In this document: piece after piece, positions 11,229 through 21,744 of the stretch
How the letters are laid out: every line of letters begins with the position of its first letter
How positions within the stretch are numbered: the stretch's first letter is position 1
Source of the DNA: Hyalella azteca
Lineage: Eukaryota; Arthropoda; Malacostraca; Amphipoda; Hyalellidae
Direction of reading: 5' to 3'
Assembly: GCF_000764305.2 (NCBI RefSeq)
Contig: NW_025936089.1
Span: 248,001-312,000, forward strand
DNA length: 64,000 nucleotides
The notes under the pieces: generated by a model
Database searches by the model: none
Told to the model about the DNA's origin: nothing
Seen by the model: the letters and a program-made list of their open reading frames with translations, nothing else
Program-made: the position numbers and the translations under genes

Positions 11229-12127
11229 ATACAAAACACACTCAAACATTGGCAACTATTTATATATAAATATAAATTAAAAATATAAATTGTTCATTAA
11301 AAAATGATGAAAGATGCACTATCCAGCACTCTGTATAATATACACTAATATGCGAAAACGCACAAAATAAAAGTATCACAAGAAATTAATTTGAATATCT
11401 AGACCCACTAATTGTAAAGCATCGGCACCTCCGTGCATCTATAACTGCACCTGGAAAATATATACATAAATATATAGTAAATATATACATATATAGTAAA
11501 TATAATATGGTAAATATATACAAATATATATATATATAGATATATATAGCTGCTTCTACGTAACATATATATGGAGCACGCGTATTGATCCAGTGGACGG
11601 ACCGTCTTGAGGTATCGGCCTCCTGTCCATCACCTGTCCACGGATGATGGACAGAAATGACGGGTCCCAGACGGTCTCGAGGTAATTCCCAGCGTCGTTC
11701 CAATATGAGGACGAGCGTTCCTGTCTCTCGTGCAGAAGGCGATCGGGAATATCAGACTGTGTCATTATAGGGAATGGGAATCGTCCAAGGGAATGGGAAT
11801 GACCTGAGAAACCCAGCCAACATTAAGGCTAATGCTCTACGTGATCATCGTATTATAATATAACTTTATAAGCTACGTTATAGAACTAAAAGTGCATAAT
11901 ATAGTATGTACAAATCTATAATATATAATATATTATTAGGCATGACTATTTGGGGAAAATAAACTGGTAAATGCATTAAAAAATCGTAGATTAAAGTGAA
12001 AGGACTGATGAAATTATATTTAGTTATTTCCGGAAACTAAACATCAAATTATATAAGAAATTTGAGTCATAAGGTAGAGCGTAGAATCAATGCACACCTT
12101 CACTACATGGAGGGTAACGATGTGAGG
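11229..12127. other. AT-rich sequence with a TATA/TAAATA tract at 11455-11545
   Basis: The tract at 11455-11545 is built from ATATATAGTAAATATATACA-like words. The rest (including 11560-11820, with better GC content) has overlapping short frames on the minus strand and no recognisable domain. Confidence 0.5.
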
Positions 12128-12991
12128 GGAGATAGAGTGGGGGGATAGAGTAGGAGGATAGAGTGGGAGGATAGAGTGGGAGGATAGCGTGGGAGGATAG
12201 AGTGGGAGGATAGAGTGGGAGGATAGAGTGGGAGGATAGAGTGGGAGGATAGAGTGGGAGGATAGAGTGGGAGGATAGAGTGGGAGGATAGAGTGGGAGG
12301 ATAGAGTGGGAGGATAGAGTGGGAGGATAGAGTGGGAGGATAGAGTGGGAGGATAGAGTGGGAGGATAGAGTGGGAGGATAGAGTGGGAGGATAGAGTGG
12401 GAGGATAGAGTGGGAGGATAGAGTGGGAGGATAGAGTGGGAGGATAGAGTGGGAGGATAGAGTGGGAGGATAGAGTGGGAGGATAGAGTGGGAGGATAGA
12501 GTGGGAGGATAGAGTGGGAGGATAGAGTGGGAGGATAGAGTGGGAGGATAGAGTGGGAGGATAGAGTGGGAGGATAGAGTGGGAGGATAGAGTGGGAGGA
12601 TAGAGTGGGAGGATAGAGTGGGAGGATAGAGTGGGAGGATAGAGTGGGAGGATAGAGTGGGAGGATAGAGTGGGAGGATAGAGTGGGAGGATAGAGTGGG
12701 AGGATAGAGTGGGAGGATAGAGTGGGAGGATAGAGTGGGAGGATAGAGTGGGAGGATAGAGTGGGAGGATAGAGTGGGAGGATAGAGTGGGAGGATAGAG
12801 TGGGAGGATAGAGTGGGAGGATAGAGTGGGAGGATAGAGTGGGAGGATAGAGTGGGAGGATAGAGTGGGAGGATAGAGTGGGAGGATAGAGTGGGAGGAT
12901 AGAGTGGGAGGATAGAGTGGGAGGATAGAGTGGGAGGATAGAGTGGGAGGATAGAGTGGGAGGATAGAGTGGGAGGATAGAGTGGGAGGAT
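12128..12991. repeat. 13-bp minisatellite, about 66 copies, almost perfect
   Basis: The unit GGATAGAGTGGGA repeats with hardly any change apart from a few variants in the first five or six copies (GGGGG, AGTAGG, AGCGTGG). It is purine-only on the plus strand except for T. Since 39 is 3 x 13, all minus-strand frames read the same 13-residue peptide and produce open frames above 300 residues, which are not genes. The array ends at a single N, so its true length is unknown. Confidence 0.98.
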
Positions 12992-12992
12992 N
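12992..12992. other. Single-N assembly join between two arrays
   Basis: One N separates the 13-bp array from the 34/37-bp array. A lone N exactly at an array boundary looks like a placeholder for a join of unknown size. Confidence 0.8.
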
Positions 12993-13397
12993 CATGCCTG
13001 CAGCACTGCTGCTGTCAGCGCTGTCAGGGCATGCCTGCAGCACTGCTGTCAGCACTGTCAGGGCATGCCTGCAGCACTGCTGCTGTCAGCGCTGTCAGGG
13101 CATGCCTGCAGCACTGCTGTCAGCACTGTCAGGGCATGCCTGCAGCACTGCTGCTGTCAGCACTGTCAGGGCATGCCTGCAGCACTGCTGCTGTCAGCGC
13201 TGTCAGCGCATGCCTGCAGCACTGCTGCTGTCAGTGCTGTCAGGGCATGCCTGCAGCACTGCTGCTGTCAGCGCTGTCAGGGCATGCCGGCAGCACTGCT
13301 GCTGTCAGCGCTGTCAGCGCATGCCTGCAGCACTGCTGCTGTCAGCGCTGTCAGGACATGCCTGCAGCACTGCTGCTGTCAGCGCTGTCAGTAGATG
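12993..13397. repeat. 34/37-bp minisatellite, about 11 copies
   Basis: The unit is CATGCCTGCAGCACTGCTGC followed by TGTCAGCGCTGTCAGGG; short versions lack one GCT. The 34- and 37-bp forms alternate, so the length change lies in a CTG run inside the unit. It starts at the N at 12992, so the left edge is uncertain. Confidence 0.97.
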
Positions 13398-14135
13398 CAA
13401 GCATCACTGCATCTACTGACCAAATAACACTGACTGACCAAATATCATTATTATTTTCCCGCGATAAGTAGCTGAATTTAATTGTTAATGTTACACAAAC
13501 TCTGAGTCGCTAAAAAAACATTTTTCCAATTAATCAACAAGAAAACTGGCGACAGAATTTTAGAGTTTTTTGATGAATTTCGTCTGAAAAAATTCGATTT
13601 AAAAATCAACATTCTTAAAAAAAACAATAGAAAACTTGTATTTGCCGATTCCGTATATACCTCATTTTTCATTTACATGCAAAACGATCCACAAATGGAC
13701 TCGAAGTTATTCATAATATTTTGGTTTTCGCCCTAAATTTAAATACAAAATAGGTATAATCCCTAACTAATCGAGATAAAAGTCTTTATATTTTTATTAA
13801 AGTATCTCAACAACGCGCGCTTTCAACAACAAGAACGAAAAGAATCGAAAAGATTCCTTCCCATGCCTAGCCCCATATATCCATCAACACGCTACAACCC
13901 GGCCAATAATCACAGGCGTAGCATTGCTGGCCACTCACTGGCCACCGATACGCCACCTTTGATCCACCCCTGGGCAGAGCGGCGTGAGGGTTACATAGAC
14001 AGGCGCACGCACAAAGAAATTGCCATTGCTTCCACCTCGTAATTAGCGCTAGTAAATCAAATCGGGAAGAAGGACTTGGGGAATTGAAGAGATGATCTCG
14101 TGTAGACGCGCTCATGTCAAGGCGAGACCGAATGT
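13398..14135. other. Unique sequence, no gene recognised
   Basis: The first 450 bp are AT-rich. From about 13880 to 14130 GC content rises, with TGGCCACTCACTGGCCACCG at 13929. A minus-strand frame covers 13867-14238, but its upstream part lies in the next minisatellite and no domain is visible. Confidence 0.45.
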
Positions 14136-14139
14136 CTGG

Positions 14140-14398
14140 CCCATGCTCACTGCGGGGCCCTGTGAGAAAAGAGGCCCTGCGAGAAAAGAGGACCCGCAAG
14201 AAAAGAGGCCATGGGATAAACGGAGCCCTGCGTGACAATGGGCCCTGCGAGAAAAGAGGCCCTGTAAGAAAAGGGGCCCCGCAGGAAAATGGGTTCTGCG
14301 TGAAAACGAGCCCTTGTAGAAATGGGGCTCTGCGAGAAAATGGGCCCTATGAGAAAAGCGCCCTGCGAGAAATGAGGCCCTACGAAAAACGCCTCGCA
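14140..14398. repeat. 17-18-bp degenerate minisatellite (GCCCTGCGAGAAAAGAG)
   Basis: About 14 copies of GCCCTGCGAGAAAAGAGG with variants (GGACCC, CGTGACAAT, GTAAGAAAAG). Long Phe/Arg/Ala-rich minus-strand frames come from the repeat. Confidence 0.92.
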
Positions 14399-14539
14399 CA
14401 TGCTGAGGCCACTTAGCTTTAGTTCCTAATATTTGAAGTTAGATGTTGTTTTTGCCAGCGTTTAAACGAGTACAAATCCTGGTGGTATCCGCGGGAGCTT
14501 TCGAGAAGCAAAATTGTTCGCTATATGCGGATTATCGGC

Positions 14540-14645
14540 GTACAATAGTAGGGTTTTAGGTGTCCAATATACGGGTTATAGGCGCCCAATATTCGGGTTA
14601 TTGGCAGGTTATAGGTGTCCAATAGGCGGGTAATCGGTGTCCATG
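14540..14645. repeat. Short degenerate repeat (GGTTATAGGYGYCCAATA)
   Basis: GGTGTCCAATATACGGGTTA, GGCGCCCAATATTCGGGTTA and GGTGTCCAATAGGCGGGTAA follow one another with small gaps. Confidence 0.75.
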
Positions 14646-14931
14646 AAACAGACTAAAGCTTGCATCAAAACTTCCCATAGTTTTGCATGGGTCGTCAAGA
14701 GTCGCCTGATGTGTCCGGGAAAGGACTGCTGACACGACAATGATGCAGTGGTGACACAGAATTTCTACGTAGTTTAAATTTAATTCTATATTCCCTCATA
14801 TTCTCTATCAGTTTTCACATATAAACAGTTTTTTCGATGCTAAAACCGCGGCGGAGGCCAATTTAGTTGTATATAAACTAGAGGAAGTCTAGCTTTGGAA
14901 ATTTGAAGGTCTAAGGGAGTTCGGTAATTGA

Positions 14932-15215
14932 TTGTTACGTTAAGCGCTCTCGTTATGCGCTCATAACGTCACTCAGCTGTACGCATATTGTTACGTTATG
15001 CGCTCTCGTAATGCGCTCATAACGTCACTCAGCTGTACGCTTATTGTTACGTTATGCGCTCTCGTAATGCGCTCATAACGTCACTCAGCTGTACGCTTAT
15101 TGTTACGTTATGCGCTCTCGTTATGCGCTTATAACGTCACTCAGCTATACGCTTATTGTTACGTTATGCACTCTCGTTATGCGCTTATAACGTCACTTAA
15201 TTATACGATTATTGT
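14932..15215. repeat. 56-bp minisatellite with an internal dyad, 5 copies
   Basis: The unit runs TTGTTACGTTATGCGCTCTC, GTAATGCGCTCATAACGTCA and CTCAGCTGTACGCTTA. CGTTATGCGC and GCGCTCATAACG form inverted arms, so each copy can fold. The last two copies carry shared changes (GCGCTTATAACG, CTATACG). Confidence 0.95.
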
Positions 15216-15227
15216 GACATGCGTTCA

Positions 15228-15300
15228 CATTGAGTACTACTGGTCCAAATGGCGATGCACTTCTTGCTCCATTGTAGGTCATTTTGACACAGTTTGGCTG
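15228..15300. mobile_element. MITE family 1, left-half fragment
   Basis: CATTGAGTACTACTGGTCCA, AATGGCGATGCACTTCTTGC, TCCATTGTAGGTCATTTTGA and CACAGTTTGGCTG match the left half. It directly follows the 56-bp array and no right half is visible. Confidence 0.6.
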
Positions 15301-15874
15301 GGCTCTGCAGGAAGTCTCAGTGCTACTTTTTTTCTCTGTCGTGCTCTGGGTTAGAAATGTAACGGAAGGATGTAACAAAGTTAGGAAATTAAAGGAAAAT
15401 TATAATTTAACGGGCAGGTAAAAATAGAAAGAGTACTAAATAGATCGACAGGAAAATATGCAAGGAATTGAAAATGCAGAACTGAATGACGAAAAAAGAC
15501 CATTCTTATTAAAAAATAATTAGCATGGTAAACATAATATTAGGTGGAAGGAATTTATGAGCATGATGGTCAATTGAAAATTAGGCTACAGAAAAATGTA
15601 CCGCACAAGATGACCGAATATGAGCCAATAATATACAGATGTATACAAATTAAATAAAACTCCTTGCCAAGAAAAAAATATAGGTATAACATTAAGAAAA
15701 ATGTAAGTGCAAAGACATAGCTTACGTAAAAAAATGAGAAAGTGGTGAAAAGGTCATACAATGTAACTAATAAACTGCTGCACATAAAAGTAAGGGTGTA
15801 CGACAATCGCACAAGATACGAGATTGACTTTTTCTGACTTGGCACGAGATACGAGATTGACTTCTGACTTGTTG
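15301..15874. other. AT-rich unique sequence, no feature recognised
   Basis: A minus-strand 103-residue frame (15570-15881) is rich in Phe/Leu/Ser/Tyr, as expected from AT-rich DNA. It could pass for membrane segments by composition alone, and I do not call it. Confidence 0.45.
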
Positions 15875-16085
15875 ATGACAAGTGGCGCCTCTAGAGGGGA
15901 TCCCGCTAGATTGGCACTCGATCACGACGGACTTCCCGCCAACATGTCCATGGCTAAAGCAAGACACTTCCAACACTTGGGAAATTCCTCTAAATGATCG
16001 ACGAGCTCGAGGATGTCTCAGAGGGAGACGAGTGTCCAAGCTCACAACAAGTGTCATTGGTGCAAGATTTATACGTGTTCTCTGG
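15875..16085. other. GC-richer island of unknown nature
   Basis: This stretch of about 200 bp is visibly less AT-rich than its neighbours and open on both strands (minus 15767-16057, plus 15882-16088). ACTTGTTGATGACAAGT at 15866-15882 is a dyad at its left edge, and a related CAACAAGTGTCATTGG lies near its right edge. It could be an exon, an old transposon piece or an unmethylated CpG patch. No domain is recognised. Confidence 0.3.
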
Positions 16086-16194
16086 TAATAAGATACATTA
16101 GTGTGATAAGATACATTAGTAACTCGGGGGCATTTATTATTAGTGTGTTATTATCATTAATAGGGTTATAGACACGCTGTGTAATTGATGTTAA

Positions 16195-16330
16195 AACTGC
16201 CACCAGCTCCACCACCACGCAAACACACCAACTACACACCCACCTACACAATGTGCACATCACGCACACATCACAGCCACCATTAAATGCACAAAACACG
16301 TATACACATCACACATCACAACACACATCG
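16195..16330. repeat. CA-rich simple sequence
   Basis: Imperfect CACAC/CATCACA words run through this segment (for example ACACATCACAACACACATCG near 16310). Confidence 0.7.
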
Positions 16331-16452
16331 CCACACACTCCGCTCTCCCTCTTCCCTCACTGAGGGTCAGCGGTAATCAGCCCTCGTCTTCCCCTCGTCT
16401 CATCCGTCGCGGCGCTCATTAAGGCTGTGACGTCTCCCCACAACCTGGGACT

Positions 16453-16968
16453 CAGGTGTGTCGCTGTGACTCACTTACGTCGCTGGGACACAGGTGTGTC
16501 GCTGTGACTCACTTACGTCGCTGAGACACAGGTGTGTCGCTGTGACTTACGTCGCTGGGACTCAGGTATGTCGCTGTGACTCACTTACGTCGCTGTGACA
16601 GGTGTGTCGCTGTGACTCACTTACGTCGCTGGGACACAGGTGTGTCGCTGTGACTCACTTACGTCGCTGGGACACAGGTGTGTCGCTGTGACGCACTTAC
16701 GTCGCTGGGACTCTGGTGTGTCGCTGTGACTCACTTACGTCGCTGTGACTCAGGTATGTCGCTGTGACTCACTTACGTCGCTGGGACTCAGGTATGTCGC
16801 TGTGACTCACTTACGTCGCTGGGACACAGGTGTGTCGCTGTGACTCACTTACGTCGCTGTGACTCAGGTGTGTCGCTGTGACTCACTTACGTCGCTGTGA
16901 CTCAGGTATGTCGCTGTGACTCACTTACGTCGCTGTGACTCACTTACGTCGCTGTGACTCAGGTATAC
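16453..16968. repeat. 38-bp minisatellite, about 13 copies
   Basis: The unit is CGCTGTGACTCACTTACGTC followed by GCTGGGACACAGGTGTGT. Alternative forms (GGGACTCAGGTATGT, GTGACTCAGGTATGT) are mixed through the array, and a half-unit deletion occurs near 16545 and near the right end. Confidence 0.97.
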
Positions 16969-18344
16969 GTGAAAATAAACTGTTTCGCCGTTTTTATCAG
17001 ATGTTTTACGGATTTCTGGTGTAAAATTAGAATAAAAACGGCGACGCGATGTTTCTTTTCACGTTCCGACCGGCCACTGAAACGCCGGTAATACCGTTAA
17101 CGGTAATTTTTCTAACAGTGTGTCTATAATTACTTGTCGAAATAACCGCTGCGTGGACACACGGCGCTGCGTAAGTTGATACCCGCACTGAGCGGCCGAG
17201 AAAATGTCAGCCCGCGATATCAAAGGAATCGAGGAAGATGGAATTTTAATCAAAAGATAGCCGCCTTTCCGCATGAAAAATTTAGCCCCTAACTGAAATA
17301 TTTTTACCGTACGACCTCGTCCGACTGAGTTATCGAATTTAGTGCTTTTGCTGTCCTAGTGAATTCAGCAGCATCTAGATTTACAGTCACCGAGGAAAAT
17401 TGATTGTTTAATCCAGCAATCAGTATTTAAATTTCAAAACAAATTCCAGTACCTCAATCGTATGCATCTGTACATCATAATTTCCTAATCGGTACCATAT
17501 ACAGATCAAAATTAACGCTGTACATAACTTGCATAATATTTTAGAAATATTAATCATCTTCATAAGTGGTCATCATACAAAATATTTGAAAGATTTTCTC
17601 ACGAATTTACCCCGAACCTCAAATTTCATCTTTAAAATCCTCTACTGCCAATTTTAGCCTAATTTTTAATAATAGTTGAGGCGTAAAGAACAGTATCCGT
17701 ATGCACAATCATCAAATAATTAAATATTGCAAGCATTACAAGTATGATGAATATCAGGCGCTTAATTGTACGCACGACATTATCGCTATGATAGAAATTC
17801 CAAGAAGTGAAATCACGGAATAGGAATTTATTTTGAGACAGCGAAGCGAGACGAGACGAGGTCTCGCGTTACCGGAGAAACGGTCTCCACAAAAATGATA
17901 GTAACGCAAGTCTATAATTGTGTTCCCATTGTGTTTATTGTGCACTACAACACAAAGCGCTATAAGGCCCGCACTAAACACGCTGGACACAAACCTACAC
18001 AACCGCTGTATGAAATTATCGGCGGTTTATCGGCGGACACACATCGGCCGCAGTTTGGCTGCTCATATTTCGACTAAAATCACGAAGATCTCGACGTAAA
18101 TAATTAAAAAAACTAAATTAACTCAAAGTATGTCATTGATTACTCATAAAGTTTATGTGTATTGACAAACGAAGAGGAAAGTGTCGTTTAGGTAGTATAT
18201 AACTATATAAAAATGTTTCCAAATTAAATCCCTAGGCACTAGGAACGTCTTTATATGAAGGAAAGTGACTGCGGATAACGTGTCAGAAAAATTGGCTAAA
18301 CCTTACGCATACAAAAATTAGGGATAAAATTCATCCATAAGTAA
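16969..18344. other. Unique sequence, no gene recognised
   Basis: A GC-richer, CpG-containing part (17040-17280) holds a 71-residue minus-strand frame. A second moderate-GC part lies at 17840-18060, with overlapping frames on both strands. Neither shows a known motif. The remainder is AT-rich. Confidence 0.45.
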
Positions 18345-18346
18345 GC

Positions 18347-18676
18347 ATGAGCTTCACCATCCACTCACCATGACGCGAGCATCACCATCCACTCACCACG
18401 AGGCGAGCATCACCATCCACTCACCATGAGTCGAGCATCACCATCCACTCACCATGAGTCGAGCATCACCATCCACTCACCATGAGGCGAGCATCACCAT
18501 CCACTCACCATGACACGAGCATCACCATCCACTCACCATGAGGCGAGCATCACCATCCACTCACCATGACACGAGCATCACCATCCACTCACCATGAGTC
18601 GAGCATCACCATCCACTCACCATGACACGAGCATCACCATCCGCTCACCATGAGGCGAGCATCACCATCCACTCAC
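18347..18676. repeat. 28-bp minisatellite, about 12 copies
   Basis: The unit is GAGCATCACCATCCACTCAC followed by CATGAGGC. The last bases vary (GACGC, GAGTC, GACAC), and these variants are intermixed along the array. Confidence 0.97.
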
Positions 18677-18779
18677 CACAAAGTTTGTGGTCCTCACTGA
18701 CGTCCCCGTCATTTTTTTGAGTGGTGCAAGACTGGCCGAACTTTTCGATGTTCTTTTCCAAGACGTCGGGCGCTTTGGC

Positions 18780-18830
18780 GGCCAAAACCGAAAATAAAAA
18801 ATAATAAAAATAAAAATAAAAAAACTCATG
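18780..18830. repeat. A-rich (AAAAT)n-like simple repeat
   Basis: AAAATAAAAAATAATAAAAA and similar words make a short A/T simple repeat. Confidence 0.8.
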
Positions 18831-18906
18831 CTGTCATCATGGTCACGGCAGATGATCTGAGACAAAGTAATTACTAAGCATGACGATGAACGCCTGACAA
18901 CCTGGT

Positions 18907-19094
18907 CACTCACAGAAATTAATGTGTTATGTATGTCCAAATCATGACACTTTTTCTTACCAATTGCACTATCAGAGAGCGGACGTAACCCTAATCCGCC
19001 GTTCTAACCGGGGTCAAAAATGGTTCAGGACGACCCATAAAAGTACGAAAGGCGCAACGCTACTCGGACAAAAAGTCACTCGTTTCTCTGAGTG
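18907..19094. mobile_element. MITE family 1 copy (about 188 bp)
   Basis: It starts CACTCACAGAAATTAATGTG, then TATGTCCAAATCATGACACT, an internal AGAGAGCGGACGTAACCCTA, a right half with GGTTCAGGACGACCCATAAA and CTCGGACAAAAAGTCACTCG, ending TTTCTCTGAGTG. It shows the longer internal form of the family. Confidence 0.78.
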
Positions 19095-19246
19095 CTAAGA
19101 ACGTCACAGTAAATTACCGGAGATCAAAGGCGCGTTATCGGCGACCAAAACGAGAACGTGTACATTTTAAAAGGGACTCGAAACTAATTTAAATAGCGCT
19201 AATTATAAATGACAATCATAATAATCAGTAAAACTAAGAGGCGCAC

Positions 19247-19662
19247 ACTGAGAGGCTCAGCAGCACGCTGAGGCGCTCAGCAGCACGCTGAGGCACTCAG
19301 CAGTACGCTGAGGTAATCAGCAGCACGCTGAGGCACTCAGCATCACGCTGAGGCGCTCAGCAGCACGCTGAGGCGCTCAGCAGCACGCTGAGGCACTCAG
19401 CAGCACGCTGAGGCGCTCAGCAGCACGCTGAGGCACTCAGCAGTACGCTGAGGCACTCAGCAGCACGCTGAGGCACTCAGCATCACGCTGAGGCGCTCAG
19501 CAGCACGCTGAGGCGCTCAGCAGCACGCTGAGACACTCAGCAGCACGCTGAGACACTCAGCAGCACGCTGAGACACTCAGCAGCACGCTGAGGCACTCAG
19601 CAGCACGCTGGGACACTCAGCAGCACGCTGAGACACTCAGCAGCACGCTGGGACACTCAGCA
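19247..19662. repeat. 20-bp minisatellite, about 21 copies
   Basis: The unit AGGCACTCAGCAGCACGCTG varies at position 5 (AGGCGCT), and a few copies have CATCACG or CAGTACG. The AGACACT and GGACACT forms occur only in the right third. Confidence 0.98.
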
Positions 19663-19897
19663 TGAGGAAGTCCGCACTCAGTCAAAGTCAGGCAATTGAA
19701 GGACGTCGTGCTGGTTCCGTAGCTAAAATGATGTCTCATCCTCAGCTCTGATCAATCGCTATCAATCATAATCAATCATAATCAATCGCAAATCTTTCCA
19801 CCATCGATCACAATCACTCGCAAGCACAGCGCAGCGGCTCGTCAAAGTCGCCGACGCCGCAACCGAATAAACAACCGGGCAACCACTAAAGTCGCCA

Positions 19898-20278
19898 GTC
19901 AATTGATCACTAGAGTCGCCAGTTCATTGATCACTAGAGTCGCCAGTCAATTGATCACTAGAGTTGCCAGTCAGTTGATCACTAGAGTCGCCAGTCAATT
20001 GATCACTAGAGTCGCCAGTCAATTGATCACTAGAGTTGCCAGTCAGTTGATCACTAAAGTCGCCAGTCAATTGATCACTAAAGTCGCCAGTCAATCGATC
20101 ACTAAAGTTGCCAGTCAGTTGATCACTAAAGTCGCCAGTGAATTGATCACTAGAGTCGCCAGTCCATTGGTCACTAGAGTCGCCAGTCAATTGATCACTA
20201 GAGTTGCCAGTGAACCGATCACTAGAGTGATCAGTTGACTGGCGACTTTACTGATTGATCACTAGAGTTGCCAGTCAA
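19898..20278. repeat. 24-bp minisatellite with one inverted unit near its right end
   Basis: About 15 copies of a unit beginning GTCGCCAGTCAATTGATCAC and ending TAGA. The TAGA and TAAA forms come in blocks. At 20227-20250 the sequence GTGATCAGTTGACTGGCGAC is the reverse complement of a unit, after which the array resumes in the original direction. Confidence 0.95.
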
Positions 20279-20489
20279 TTATTGGTATGTAGTGCGCTGG
20301 ATAACTATTCACTTGGGTCACAGTTTACATACCGGGAGACAACCTATACATAAAGAGATGATTTTTTTTCTTGCCATTTCGACTGTTGACTCATGGAAGG
20401 AACTGCACCTAACCTCACCTAACATTTCCTTGAGTGTTATTTTACTATCCGAATACCTAAATACTTGCTGCTGTATCAATTTGGCATCA
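20279..20489. other. Unique sequence between two arrays
   Basis: Short unique DNA with CACCTAACCTCACCTAAC at 20407-20424. A minus-strand frame running in from the neighbouring array has no recognisable domain here. Confidence 0.4.
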
Positions 20490-20779
20490 GTCCAGGCACA
20501 GACAGCTGGACACGCATCAGTCCAGGCACAGGCAGCTGGACAGGCATCAGTCCAGACACAGGCAGCTGGACAGGCATCAGTCCAGGCACAGGCAGCTGGA
20601 CAGGCATCAGTCCAGGCACAGGCAGCTGGACAGGCATCAGTCCAGGCACAGGCAGCTGGACAGGCATCAGTCCAGGCACAGGCAGCTGGACAGGCATCAG
20701 TCCAGGCACAGGCAGCTGGACAGGCATCAGTCCAGGCACAGGCAGCTGGACAGGCATCAGTCCAGGCACAGGCAGCTGG
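20490..20779. repeat. 30-bp minisatellite, about 10 near-identical copies
   Basis: The unit is CAGGCATCAGTCCAGGCACA followed by GGCAGCTGGA. Variants (CAGACAGCTGGACACG, CCAGACAC) sit only at the left edge; the right eight copies look identical. The array is cut by a single N. Confidence 0.97.
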
Positions 20780-20780
20780 N
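20780..20780. other. Single-N assembly join
   Basis: One N lies between the 30-bp array and a CTG-rich tract, which suggests that assembly failed in repeats here and that array length and adjacency are unreliable. Confidence 0.8.
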
Positions 20781-20832
20781 TGCTGCTGCTGCTGCCGAGG
20801 CTGCCGCTGCTGCTGCTGCTGCTTGCATCTGC
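20781..20832. repeat. CTG/CAG trinucleotide tract, interrupted
   Basis: TGCTGCTGCTGCTGCCGAGG followed by CTGCCGCTGCTGCTGCTGCT. The tract begins at the N. Confidence 0.9.
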
Positions 20833-21013
20833 TTACCTGAAATTCATCTTTTAAGCTTTGCCAGGTCAGAGAATAAATAATTGTTGAATTCATAGATAAT
20901 AAATATAGCATAATAGGTTGATATTTGGCCCTGTACGTATCATCAGTGATCATGGCCAAATCTTCGGCGGCCAACCAGTGGCCAACAGTCGGTGTGATCT
21001 CCATGTCATTATA

Positions 21014-21168
21014 CACTCACTAAAAAGAGTAAAACTTTGTCCAAATAGCTATGCACTTTATGACATCCTGGCCCAGTTTAGCCCAGCAAACGGCCGTATC
21101 AGGGCTACGTCCGGTCAGCAATTGTGTGTCTCTATTTGGACTATGTGACTCGTACATTTTTCTGTGTG
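21014..21168. mobile_element. MITE family 1, full-length copy (155 bp)
   Basis: TA at 21012-21013 and 21169-21170 flank an element that starts CACTCACTAAAAAGAGTAAA and continues ACTTTGTCCAAATAGCTATG. The right half has TCTATTTGGACTATGTGACT and ends TTTTTCTGTGTG. The hallmark ends and TA duplication are intact. Confidence 0.82.
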
Positions 21169-21319
21169 TAGGGCTTCTAAATGCAGGTATAGGATGCATT
21201 GGTGTTTTGTGGGGACAAAAGACGTGGAAATTCGTCACTTGCAGCGGCCGGTAAACTCTTCTTGTGTAGGGAAACCTGACGCCACAGCAGCGCCGCTTGT
21301 TAGCCTATCAGTCCAGCCA

Positions 21320-21464
21320 GGGCCTATACTTTCGAAAAAAGTTAAGAGATCGTAAGTTCATTAGCCAATCATTGACGGCCTTTCATGTAAAATCCACCAA
21401 TCATAGACAAGAAAATAGAGCGTAAGTGCTTACGTTCACTTAGCGAGTTTTGAAAGTATGGCCC
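21320..21464. mobile_element. MITE family 2, single-length copy (about 145 bp)
   Basis: The left end GGGCCTATACTTTCGAAAA and right end TTTTGAAAGTATGGCCCC are inverted repeats of each other with a few changes. Internal landmarks are AAGTTAAGAGATCGTAAGTT, GCCAATCATTGACGGCCTTT, CCACCAATCATAGACAAGAA and GTAAGTGCTTACGTTCACTT. The same element recurs at 54293. No coding capacity; the superfamily is not determined. Confidence 0.78.
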
Positions 21465-21744
21465 CAGGCCTATAAAGGGAGGGCTTGGGTGAGGTGGAGG
21501 GTCGGGGGGTCGGGACATCGAAATTCGTTTGAAAACTAAATAAAAATAATAATAATAAAATAATAAGGGACACCATCAGACACCATCGGGCACCATCCAT
21601 GCGACACGAGTGATGCTAATCTGTCATCATTCGTCAGGAACTATCGTAAGGCCGTAGTCAGCCGACGCCAATTGATTCAGCAATAATAAGCCAGTTTCAT
21701 CATTAGCCAGCTTTGTCATCAGTCATCACGTCACGGCATTAGCC

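Noticed and set aside
12128..12991. G-quadruplex array
   Set aside because: GGG runs are 10 bases apart, with only GG between them, which is outside the usual loop limit. Not claimed.
12993..13020. GCATGCCTGCAG resembles a cloning-vector polylinker
   Set aside because: It recurs in every unit of the array with array-specific flanks, and no further vector sequence follows.
12044..13055. Minus-strand open frames of more than 300 codons
   Set aside because: They translate the 13-bp array (the same 13-residue peptide in every frame) and cross an N. They are not genes.
15890..15910. TCTAGAGGGGATCCC resembles an XbaI-BamHI polylinker
   Set aside because: Spacing differs from common vectors and the flanks continue as ordinary genomic-looking sequence.
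20490..20779. CRISPR-like regular array
   Set aside because: The 30-bp units are contiguous with no unique spacers. The same holds for every other array here, and the DNA is eukaryotic in character.
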